Shown: positions 33,041 to 40,286 of the stretch, one piece after another
How positions within the stretch are numbered: position 1 is the first letter of the stretch
How the letters are laid out: every line of letters begins with the position of its first letter
Assembly: GCA_028877265.1 (NCBI GenBank)
Contig: JAPPGX010000002.1
Location: 1 to 44,067, forward strand
DNA length: 44,067 nucleotides
Reading direction: 5' to 3'
From: Acidobacteriota bacterium
GTDB lineage: Bacteria; Acidobacteriota; Vicinamibacteria; Marinacidobacterales; Marinacidobacteraceae
The notes under the pieces: generated by a model
What the model was told of the DNA's origin: nothing
The model's database searches: none
What the model saw: only the letters and a program-made list of their open reading frames with translations
Program-made: the position numbers and the translations under genes

Positions 33041-33407
33041 CAGCCTGTGGTGAAACCCACGTGCGCGCCGAGACGGGCGAGGCGGCCGGCTGACAAGGCG
33101 CGTAACAGCCTGTGGTGGAACTGGCGTGAGCACCGAGAACGGCGAGGCGCCCGGCTGACAAGGCGCGTGAGGGAGGAATACCGGGTGTATTCCGACCGAA
33201 ACGCAACGATGAGGGCCGCGTAGCGGCCCGGTTCAGCCGGGATGCATCGCCGTTCGAATGCCGCGTCCGGTTTCATTACAGGCTGTTCAAGGAGGAATAC
33301 CGGGTGTATCCCGACCGAAACGCAACGCGGAGCGCCTCGGAGAGGCGCGGTTCAGCCGGGATGCATCGCCCGTCGAACGCCGCGTGGGGTTTGCCACAGG
33401 CTGCTAG
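33037..33407. repeat. Structured element, family A, outer copy interrupted by a second copy
   Basis: The outer ends are 33037-33061 (CTAGCAGCCTGTGGTGAAAC...) and 33383-33407; 24 of 25 positions pair, two of them as G-T. The outer left arm reads on to AAGGCGCGT at 33103, is interrupted by a complete inner copy, and resumes at about 33288 with CAAGGAGGAATACCGGGTGT. The outer central hairpin is GCGCCTC-GGA-GAGGCGC. GACGGGCGA on the left pairs with TCGCCCGTC on the right. The left end includes the valS stop codon. This element and its insert occupy most of the 439-bp gap before the FtsB-like gene. Confidence 0.8.
33104..33287. repeat. Structured element, family A, inner nested copy
   Basis: A 184-bp complete copy inside the outer element. 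The terminal stem AACAGCCTGTGGTGGAAC (33104-33121) pairs with GTTTCATTACAGGCTGTT (33270-33287) over 18 positions with three G-T wobbles and no mismatch. Inside, GAACGGCGA pairs with TCGCCGTTC and CCGGCTGA with TCAGCCGG. Two apical hairpins follow: GGAATAC-CGGGT-GTATTCC and GGCCGC-GTA-GCGGCC. The conserved linker CGACCGAAACGCAACG lies between them. Confidence 0.82.
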
Positions 33408-33442
33408 GCGGGAACCCGTCCCGGCGCACTCCCTCTTCCGCA

Positions 33443-33448
33443 TACAAT
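33443..33448 (+). promoter_or_regulatory. -10-like box TACAAT for the FtsB-like gene
   Basis: TACAAT lies 31 bases before the ATG, in the short stretch between the family A element and the gene. It fits the TAnnnT pattern; no -35 is recognisable. Confidence 0.3.
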
Positions 33449-33479
33449 CCGGGCAAGGGCCCCGGTCCCTGCTGGTTCC

Positions 33480-33893
33480 ATGAAGTTCTCGATTGAGGCA
33501 GCGGTTTCCGTCTTGGGAAGCCTGCGCCAGAGATTCGGCCGCGTCGGGGGGGGAGCCCTCCGCAAGGGCGCCGATTGGGGGCGCGTCCTCGTCGGACTGA
33601 CCGAGCGCGCGGCGCCGGTCGTGGTGATCGTGCTGATCGGGGTCGCCGCCGCCGCCGTCGGCGTGAGCGGACTCGAATCGCTGAACGAGCAGGGACGGCT
33701 CGAAGACGAACTGGCGGCGGAGATCGAGCGGCTCGGACTGGAAGCCGCCGGCCTCGAGGAGGCCATCGCGTCGCTGCGCCGCGATCCGGCGGCCTTCGAA
33801 GTCCACGCGAAGACCCACCACCACCTGGTCGAGCCGGGAGAGGTCGTGGTGTTGCTCCAGCGGCCCGGCCCCGGCGCTCTCACCCGCCGCTGA
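33480..33893 (+). CDS. FtsB/DivIC-like septum formation initiator protein
   Basis: A 137-residue bitopic membrane protein. One hydrophobic helix at about 46-64 (VVVIVLIGVAAAAVGV) is followed by a coiled-coil (LNEQGRLEDELAAEIERLG) and the closing pattern IASLRRDPAAFEVHAKTHHH plus LVEPGEVVVLL. The order TM, coiled-coil, then xRRDPxxxExxA...xxPGEVVV is that of FtsB/DivIC, small proteins that link FtsL and FtsQ in the divisome. The cytoplasmic N-terminus of about 45 residues is longer than in FtsB. It is a single gene, convergent with the GspC-like gene. No other division gene is nearby, so the name rests on fold pattern. Confidence 0.75.
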   Translation: MKFSIEAAVSVLGSLRQRFGRVGGGALRKGADWGRVLVGLTERAAPVVVIVLIGVAAAAVGVSGLESLNEQGRLEDELAAEIERLGLEAAGLEEAIASLRRDPAAFEVHAKTHHHLVEPGEVVVLLQRPGPGALTRR

Positions 33894-33962
33894 CTTCGCA
33901 TCCACGAATCGCCCGCCCGCGTTTCTGACGGACGCTCCCGGGAGGTTCCCGAGCCGTAGCGG

Positions 33963-34724
33963 CTACTCGATCCGGTACCGGATAGGAAATACCTCTCCGT
34001 CGCGATCGACCATGAGTTCGACCTGGCTCGCGGTCTGAAACCGCTGCACCAGCACCGCCAGCGACTCGGCTCCCCGTACTGCCCTGCCGTTGACCTCGAG
34101 GAGCACGTCCCCGGGGACGAGCCCGGTTTCCCCGAGCACGGTGTCGGTGGGAAAGGCAACGAGTTCGAGCCCGACGATCTCATTCCCGACCACCCGCGGG
34201 GCGACGACGGCGCTCGACAGGATCCTCGGGAGTTCCGACTGAAGCCGCAGCCTTACGTCGTCCCGCGAGAACGCTCGCTCTCCCGCCGGCGGAGGCGGAG
34301 GCGTCTGCACCTCACCCGGCGGGGGGTCCGGCGCCGTTTCGAAAGCTGCCGGAATCTCGACGGGCGGCCGGGTGTCGACCGGGGTCTCGCGGGCGGCCGA
34401 GGGCTTCCCGATCTCGGGAGGGACGAGGCTCTCCGGCAGACCCACTTCCAGCACCTCCCCGCCGGGCGCCTTCAGCTCTACGCCGCCGTCAAGTACCCGG
34501 AGGACCGTGAATCCACGATGGACGGCGCCGACCCGGAGCGCCAGCGGTCGTCCCTCGGCAAACCGCAGGAGCGCCACTCCCCCGTCCCCCTGCCGCACGA
34601 CTCCGTAGAGCCGGATGGCGGGCTGTTCCGCTGTCCCGGACTGGTGCCCGCCGGCGGACTCTCCGCCCGCCAGAGCGGCCGCCAGTGCCAGGGCTCCGGC
34701 GAGACGGCGATCCAGAAGGCGCAT
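33963..34724 (-). CDS. GspC-like periplasmic PDZ protein
   Basis: A 253-residue protein. The N-terminus is a signal or anchor sequence (LLDRRLAGALALAAALAGG). Residues about 35-95 form a small beta domain (IRLYGVVRQGDGGVALLRFA) like the homology region of type II secretion GspC/PilP. A Pro-rich linker spans about 105-155. The C-terminal 90 residues are a GspC-type PDZ (LELVAFPTDTVLGETGLVPG, then DVLLEVNGRAVRGAESL). GspC couples the inner-membrane platform to the secretin, but no other gsp gene is here. A stand-alone scaffold or an orphan T2SS gene are both possible. It is divergent from the SpoIIE phosphatase gene. Confidence 0.75.
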   Translation of the reverse strand: MRLLDRRLAGALALAAALAGGESAGGHQSGTAEQPAIRLYGVVRQGDGGVALLRFAEGRPLALRVGAVHRGFTVLRVLDGGVELKAPGGEVLEVGLPESLVPPEIGKPSAARETPVDTRPPVEIPAAFETAPDPPPGEVQTPPPPPAGERAFSRDDVRLRLQSELPRILSSAVVAPRVVGNEIVGLELVAFPTDTVLGETGLVPGDVLLEVNGRAVRGAESLAVLVQRFQTASQVELMVDRDGEVFPIRYRIE

Positions 34725-34980
34725 GGAGAGGCGTTCCGCGGGAAGTGTACGGGGATGGCGGGAGCGGCATCCCGGATCCGCAGGGTCGCCGCTGCTAGAC
34801 TGTCTCCGAGCACTCGGGGTGTCGGCCCGCCCTCCTGGCGGACCGGCGCTCGCCGGCGCTTCCGATCCGCGTTGCGGTAACCGGGCCACTTCCAGGCGGG
34901 GCCTTGCCTGGCGGAATTGGCCGGGCGGCCGCCCCTTCGCGTCAGAACCGTCGCCAGACCCGGTGTCTCGGCGCCGCATC

Positions 34981-37236
34981 GTGCTTCGGCGGATCGTCCG
35001 CCCCGCAAACGGCGCCGGGCCCTCGGGTTTCGAGTGCGAGCGCGCGCACGCCCCGGGGACCCCGAAACGGACCCCGCCGGGAAGCGTCCCGGATCCGGCA
35101 ATCCGGCCAACTGCCGTCCCTCAGACACCCGCACTCCCGAACATCTCCAACCAAGACCCAACAAAGCCCGCGGAACGACCCGCCAAACCGGCCTCCCCTT
35201 CCGCTCCGCCACGGGCGGCGTCCGCCTACCCCAGGTCCCTCGCAAAGGGACTGGAACGCGCGGCGAAGGCACTCACGCGCTCATGGCCCGGCCGGTTCCT
35301 GCTCGGAGTCGGAGCCATCGCCTCCCTCTCCTCGGCTGGCGCGCTGCCCCCCTCCTGGTCGGCGGACGCCTGGATGGTGTTCGTCATCACCCTGGGCGCG
35401 GTGCTCGTCTACTTCGGGCGCGACCTTCTCGGGTGGCTCCTCTACCCCGTGCGCCGGAAGCTCGCTGTTTCCTACCTGTTCGTGGGGCTCTTGCCCGTCC
35501 TGCTGCTCACGTCGTTCTTCCTGCTCGCCTTCTACGTGGTGCTCGGATTGTTCGGCTCCTACGCCTTCCAGGCGAATCTGGCGGCCCGGGGCACCGCGTT
35601 CGCTTCCGCCGCACAGCAGACCCTGCTCGAGATTTCACCGGGCTCGGACCCGGCGGAAGTCGCCCGTGGTCTCCAGGGGGCCGTGGCGCGGGTCGCTCCG
35701 TTCGCCCCCGGAGCGGCAGCCTGGTACCTCGAGATCGAGGAGGGGCGCATCGCCCGGCTGACCGGTTCGGACCCCGGAGGACCCATCCGCCGGTCCGATC
35801 CATTGCCGGAGTGGGCCCTCACGCCGTACGAGGGTGTGGTCCAGATGGAGGACACCGAGTGGTTCGGCGCCGTCTATCCCGGGCTCCGGGGGGACCGCCT
35901 GGCGGTGGTTCTGGCTCCGCTCGCGCCGCTCCTCGAGCAGAGTGCGCGGGAGGAGGACCTGATCGTCCGGACCGTCTGGGCGCTCTATCTCGGAGATCAG
36001 AACGAGGAACCACCCGCTCCGGCCCCGCTGACGGGAACGGACAACGACCGCTTCACGATCGACTGGGACGAACCGCTGTTGCTCGAGGCCGTCCCCTGGG
36101 GTCCCGGGATGGAGGGAGGCACGGTCGTGGTGGCCATCGGCTTCGCCCCGATTCACCTGATCCAGGGGACGACCGGCGGCCTCGCCGAGTCCGTGGCAAT
36201 CAGCAATCCGGACTGGCGGAGCGGTCTGCTCCTGGTGCTGGGCGGGCTGGGCATCGTCTTCGTGCTCATCGAATGCGTCGCGTTCGCCGCCGGGCTCCGG
36301 CTCGCGCGCTCGATCACCCGGTCCGTCGAAGCGTTGAGCCGGGGGACCGAACTCGTCCGGGGCGGGAATTTCGGCCATCAGGTACGCGCCGCGTCGCCCG
36401 ATCAACTCGGAGAGCTCGCCAGCTCGTTCAACATCATGACGGCCAAGATCGCCGACGACATGGGGCGTCTCCGGCGGGCGGCGGTACTCGAACAGGAAAT
36501 GGAAACCGCGCGGCAGTCCCAGTCGCGCCTGCTCCCTCCCGAGGGATCCGTCTCCGTGCCCGGATTCCTGGTGTCCGCCGTCTGCCGCCCCGCAACCGAG
36601 GTCGGGGGGGACTACTACGACCTGATCCCCCTCGGACCGAGTCGGCTGGGGGTGGTGATCGCCGACGTCTCAGGCACCGGGACGCGGGCAGCGTTCATCA
36701 TGGCGGAACTCAAGGGCTTGATGCTCGCCCTCAGCCGTATCCACGAGTCCCCCCGCAAGGTGCTGGTGGAGGCGAACCGGGTACTGCACACCGCACTCGA
36801 TTCCCGGACCTTCATCACCATCACGTACGCGGTGTTCGACTCGGCGGAGGGGCTGGTGACGTTTGCCCGCGCCGGGCACAGCCCGCTCCTGCATCTCGTC
36901 CAGCGGGACGGCCACTGGCCCCGCTCGGAAGCGCTCGCTCCCCCGGGGCTCGGGCTGGCCCTGGATCCCGGGCCGGTATTCGACGAAATCCTCGAAGAGC
37001 GCTCGGAACGCCTCCAGGGGGGAGAAACCTGGCTCTTCTTCACGGACGGCGTGTCGGAGGCCATGAACGCGGAATCCGACATGTTCGGGGAGGAACGGCT
37101 GATGCGGCTCCTGGAGGAGGGAGCGGCCCTCACCCCGGCGGACCTGCAGCGGACGGTGGAAGACGCGGTCCTGGAGTTCACCGGCGCCGAGACGCACGCG
37201 GACGATCTGACGATGGTCCTGGTTCGGGTGGACTGA
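34981..37236 (+). CDS. Membrane SpoIIE-type serine phosphatase with HAMP domain
   Basis: A PP2C-like phosphatase of the SpoIIE/RsbU group. Hydrophobic helices lie at LPPSWSADAWMVFVITLGAV, SYLFVGLLPVLLLTSFFLLA and LLLVLGGLGIVFVLIECVAF, with an extracytoplasmic sensor region between the second and third. A HAMP domain follows (RSITRSVEALSRGTELVRGG). The catalytic domain has the metal ligands in VGGDYYDLIPLG, VVIADVSGTGT, FFTDGVSEAMN and DDLTMVLVRVD. Such enzymes usually dephosphorylate an anti-anti-sigma (STAS) protein in a partner-switch. The start is uncertain: the GTG at 34981 is used, giving 751 residues, but about 95 disordered residues precede the first helix. It ends one base before the RNase III gene. 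Confidence 0.88.
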   Translation: MLRRIVRPANGAGPSGFECERAHAPGTPKRTPPGSVPDPAIRPTAVPQTPALPNISNQDPTKPAERPAKPASPSAPPRAASAYPRSLAKGLERAAKALTRSWPGRFLLGVGAIASLSSAGALPPSWSADAWMVFVITLGAVLVYFGRDLLGWLLYPVRRKLAVSYLFVGLLPVLLLTSFFLLAFYVVLGLFGSYAFQANLAARGTAFASAAQQTLLEISPGSDPAEVARGLQGAVARVAPFAPGAAAWYLEIEEGRIARLTGSDPGGPIRRSDPLPEWALTPYEGVVQMEDTEWFGAVYPGLRGDRLAVVLAPLAPLLEQSAREEDLIVRTVWALYLGDQNEEPPAPAPLTGTDNDRFTIDWDEPLLLEAVPWGPGMEGGTVVVAIGFAPIHLIQGTTGGLAESVAISNPDWRSGLLLVLGGLGIVFVLIECVAFAAGLRLARSITRSVEALSRGTELVRGGNFGHQVRAASPDQLGELASSFNIMTAKIADDMGRLRRAAVLEQEMETARQSQSRLLPPEGSVSVPGFLVSAVCRPATEVGGDYYDLIPLGPSRLGVVIADVSGTGTRAAFIMAELKGLMLALSRIHESPRKVLVEANRVLHTALDSRTFITITYAVFDSAEGLVTFARAGHSPLLHLVQRDGHWPRSEALAPPGLGLALDPGPVFDEILEERSERLQGGETWLFFTDGVSEAMNAESDMFGEERLMRLLEEGAALTPADLQRTVEDAVLEFTGAETHADDLTMVLVRVD

Positions 37237-37237
37237 G

Positions 37238-38857
37238 ATGGCGCGCAGACGAAGACGGCGGGCGCCGGCATCCGCCCACCGGCCGGTCCTCGAATTCGCC
37301 CGGGGTCTCGGGTACCGCTTCCGGGACCTCGAGCTTCTCGAGGAAGCCCTGACGCACGGCTCCTATCGAAACGACCACGCGGTAGCGGACTACGAGAGGC
37401 TGGAATTCGTCGGCGACGCGGCGCTCGGACTCGTGGTGACCGAGTCCATGCACTTTCAACGGCCGAACTGGGACGGGCAACGGCGGCAGGAGACCAAGTC
37501 GGAACTGGTGAGCAACCAGTCGCTGGCCGCGGCGGCCCGCGCCCTCTCGCTGGACGAGGGCATTCGCGTCGGCCGCGGGCGGAACGCCGGTGAGGAAGTC
37601 CGATCTTCCGACCGCATCCTCGCCAACGTCTTCGAAGCCGTACTTGGGGCCGCGTATCTCGACGGCGGGATGCCGGCGGCGCGCGGCGTCCTGGGGGTGG
37701 CCTTCAGGCAGAAACTGCAGCGGCTCAGGCTGAAGCCGCCGGAGGGCGTTCCGGGATGGCTCGATCGGGCCGGCGGCGGACTTCGCTCCATCGCTCCGCT
37801 CGGCATCCGGTTCGCCCGCCGCCTTCTTCTGCTTCGCAAGCGGGTCGAACGGGCCCTCGGATACACCTTCGCCGATCCCGGGATCCTGACCGCGGCGCTC
37901 GACGCGGACAACGGGGGCGGGGAACACGCCTCCGGGAACCGCCGCGGCAGGACGCGGAGAACGAGGGGGCGCCGGAGCTCGGCGCCGCAATCCCCGGGGT
38001 CCGCGCGAGCCGCCCAATCGGTGAGCCGGCCCGCGCTGCGCTTCCTCGGGCGGGACGTCCTGCATCTCGTGCTGGCCGAAGCGCTCCACCACCACTTTCC
38101 CGAGTGGGACGAAGGGAGGATGACCCTTGCCCGGATGCGGCTGCAGAGCCGGGATTTCACTCGTACCTTGAACGAGCACTGGTCACTCGGAAACGGGGAC
38201 GACGCCGCGGCCACTGCGGAGGCCGTAATGGGGGCGCTCTATCTGGACGGCAGCCTGGGGGCCGCGCGCCGGGCGCTGGGCCGGCCGTTCAAGACCGCCC
38301 TCGAAGAACTCCGGAATCCCGACCTCGAACTCCTCGACCCCAAGACGCTGCTCCAGAACCGCCTCGCCCAGGCGGGCAAGGAAGCTCCCAGGTACGAGCC
38401 CAAACGCAGGCCGCGCAGCTCGCGGAGCGACGGGGCAGTGTCCGTCACCCTGCGCTTGGCCGATGGACTCGTCGAAACCGGAGTTGGCCGTGGCCTCAAG
38501 GAAGCCGAGAAGGACGCCGCGCGGCGGGTCCTTGAACGGCTTGCACGGCGGTCCGGCCGGCGACGGAGCCGAACGAGCCGGGGATCGGTTGCGAGTCCTG
38601 GCGAAGCCCGCGGGAACGATCCGCTGGAGGCCGCCGCCGCGACCGAAAACCCGAAGGGAGCGCTGCAGGAGGCGCTCGTGAAGAAGGAAGGTCGACTCCC
38701 CGTGTATCGACTCATTTCGGAGAGCGGTCCGGAGCACGAAAAGACCTTTGTCATGGAAGTGCTCGCGGGCCGTCGTGCGCTCGGAAGAGGGGTCGGCCCC
38801 AGCAAACGCAAGGCCGAGGCCGAAGCGGCGGCCGCCGCTCTGGCCAGCGGGATCTGA
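37238..38857 (+). CDS. Tandem RNase III protein: active plus degenerate RNase III domains and two dsRBDs
   Basis: A 539-residue protein, more than twice the usual 220-250 of bacterial RNase III. Domain 1 (about 15-165) has ERLEFVGD at 53-60; by comparison with E. coli E38, E41, D45, E65, D114 and E117 it keeps E53, E56, D60 and E133, with Asp79 for E65 and Asn130 for D114. Domain 2 (about 200-355) is recognisable from LGYTFADPGIL, LRFLGRDVLHLVLAEAL and EAVMGALYLDGSLGAARRAL, but the signature is PALRFLGR (265-272), with E38, E41 and D45 replaced by Pro, Arg and Arg and D114 by Ala; only E292 and E328 remain. A basic insert lies at 229-263. Two dsRNA-binding domains follow: about 366-436 (PKTLLQNRLAQAGKEAPRYE) and 471-536 (TFVMEVLAGRRALGRGVG). 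The frame is continuous. It starts one base after the SpoIIE phosphatase stop. Confidence 0.9.
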   Translation: MARRRRRRAPASAHRPVLEFARGLGYRFRDLELLEEALTHGSYRNDHAVADYERLEFVGDAALGLVVTESMHFQRPNWDGQRRQETKSELVSNQSLAAAARALSLDEGIRVGRGRNAGEEVRSSDRILANVFEAVLGAAYLDGGMPAARGVLGVAFRQKLQRLRLKPPEGVPGWLDRAGGGLRSIAPLGIRFARRLLLLRKRVERALGYTFADPGILTAALDADNGGGEHASGNRRGRTRRTRGRRSSAPQSPGSARAAQSVSRPALRFLGRDVLHLVLAEALHHHFPEWDEGRMTLARMRLQSRDFTRTLNEHWSLGNGDDAAATAEAVMGALYLDGSLGAARRALGRPFKTALEELRNPDLELLDPKTLLQNRLAQAGKEAPRYEPKRRPRSSRSDGAVSVTLRLADGLVETGVGRGLKEAEKDAARRVLERLARRSGRRRSRTSRGSVASPGEARGNDPLEAAAATENPKGALQEALVKKEGRLPVYRLISESGPEHEKTFVMEVLAGRRALGRGVGPSKRKAEAEAAAAALASGI

Positions 38858-38858
38858 T

Positions 38859-38907
38859 CGGTTCCTGCCGGAGCGCCCTGCCGGCCGGGTCCCACCGGCA
38901 AGAACCG
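38859..38907 (+). terminator. Hairpin directly after the tandem RNase III gene
   Basis: CGGTTCCTGCCGG (38859-38871) pairs with CCGGCAAGAACCG (38895-38907) with one mismatch in 13, starting two bases after the stop codon. No T-run follows at once; a T5 occurs near 38936. It could be a weak terminator, a 3'-end stabiliser or an RNase III target. Confidence 0.4.
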
Positions 38908-38992
38908 GACTTCCCCGCCCCCGCCGCTCACCTCGCTTTTTCCACCGGCGGCCGAGGTGCGCCGGGCAGGGGATCGGCCCGGAGCCGCGCCG

Positions 38993-38998
38993 TATACT
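38993..38998 (+). promoter_or_regulatory. -10-like box TATACT for the acyl-CoA dehydrogenase operon
   Basis: TATACT preceded by CG lies about 73 bases before the TTG start at 39072, in a 214-bp gap after the RNase III gene. No clear -35 is visible. The word GTATACT is the same as upstream of rimP. Confidence 0.4.
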
Positions 38999-39071
38999 CC
39001 GCGCTCCGCGCCGGCGGGGCGGCGGCGGCAGGGAAGGAACCGCCAGGAACGACCGGAAAGGCAAGGGAAAG

Positions 39072-40286
39072 TTGGCTGAGCGTCTGAACTTCGATCTGAA
39101 TGAGGAACACCTCGCTACGGAGTCGCTGGTTCGCGATTTCGCCACCCGCGAGGTGGCGCCGCACATCCGCGAAAACGACGCCGCAAAGGTGTTCGATCGC
39201 AAGATCCTGACGGGACTCGGGGAACTCGGCATCCTGGGGATATCGGTTCCCGGGCGCTACGGCGGTGCGGGGCTCGACTACATCTCGCTTGGGCTCGCCT
39301 GCGAAGAACTCGAGTACGTCGACACCTCGCTGCGGGTCATCATGTCGGTGCATGCAGGTCTGAACTCCCTCTCGCTCCTCGCGTGGGGCAGCGAGGAGCA
39401 GAAGGACCGCTACCTGCGGCCGCAGGCTGAGGGGAAGCAGATTGCCACCTACGGACTCACCGAACCCGACGCCGGAAGCGACGCCGTGGGGATCCGGACC
39501 ACGGCGCGGCGCGACGGATCGGACTACGTGCTCACGGGCGAAAAACACTGGATCTCCCTGGCCGAAATCGCCGACAACTTCCTGGTGATTGCGTGGACGG
39601 ATCCCGACAAACGGGCTCGCCGGGACCATTCGGGACTGTCGGCATTCATCGTGGAGCGCTCCTTTCCGGGCTTCGAGTCGGGGAACATGACCCACAAGTG
39701 GGGGATCCGCGCTGGAAACACCGGCTGGTTCCGAATGCACGACGTGCGCGTCCCGGCCGGGAACCGGCTCGGGGAAGAGGGCGAAGGCTTCAAGATCGCC
39801 ATGTTCGCCCTCGACCAGGGCCGCTACACCGTCGCCGCCGGCGCCACGGGACTGATCCGCGCCTGCCGCGACGAGAGCGTGCGCTGGGCGCGGTCCCGTA
39901 CCACCTTCGGTCAGGAGATCGGCAGGCACCAGCTCGTCAAGCAGATGATCGCGAACATGGAGCGGGACTACGAGGTGAGCCGGCTGCTGTGGCTCCGGGC
40001 CGGAGAACTGAAGAATCGCGGGCGCCGCAACACCCGCGAGACTTCGCTGGCGAAGTGGGTCTCGACCGTCGCCTCCGAAAGGGCCGCATCGGACGCCATC
40101 CAGATCCACGGGTCCTACGGGTACTCCGACGAGTATCCCGTGGGGCGCTTCTGGCGGAACTCCAAGGGCGCCGTGATCTACGAGGGAACCCGGGAGATCC
40201 ACACCCTGATGCAGGCCGACTATGCCCTGGGCTACCGGCGGGACCGCCCCACCCGGGTCAGCCTCCCGGCGCCGGAGGATGATTGA
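39072..40286 (+). CDS. Acyl-CoA dehydrogenase (glutaryl-/short-chain-type)
   Basis: A 404-residue FAD flavoenzyme that introduces a trans-2,3 double bond into acyl-CoA. Family signatures: YGLTEPDAGSDAVGIRTTAR for flavin binding, GEKHWISLAEIADNFLVIAW, KWGIRAGNTGWFRMHDVRVP and GSYGYSDEYPVGRFWRNSKG. The catalytic base would be the Glu of YEGTREIHTL; the His after EI is shared with glutaryl-CoA dehydrogenase-like members, but the acyl specificity cannot be fixed from sequence. The start is a TTG after AAGGGAAAG; upstream frame is non-coding. Its TGA overlaps the start of the FBPase gene (TTGA). Confidence 0.93.
   Translation: MAERLNFDLNEEHLATESLVRDFATREVAPHIRENDAAKVFDRKILTGLGELGILGISVPGRYGGAGLDYISLGLACEELEYVDTSLRVIMSVHAGLNSLSLLAWGSEEQKDRYLRPQAEGKQIATYGLTEPDAGSDAVGIRTTARRDGSDYVLTGEKHWISLAEIADNFLVIAWTDPDKRARRDHSGLSAFIVERSFPGFESGNMTHKWGIRAGNTGWFRMHDVRVPAGNRLGEEGEGFKIAMFALDQGRYTVAAGATGLIRACRDESVRWARSRTTFGQEIGRHQLVKQMIANMERDYEVSRLLWLRAGELKNRGRRNTRETSLAKWVSTVASERAASDAIQIHGSYGYSDEYPVGRFWRNSKGAVIYEGTREIHTLMQADYALGYRRDRPTRVSLPAPEDD

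Noticed and set aside
38748..39071. N-terminal extension of the acyl-CoA dehydrogenase frame
   Set aside because: It overlaps the end of the RNase III gene in another frame and is Arg/Pro-rich; the family N-terminus begins at the TTG at 39072.
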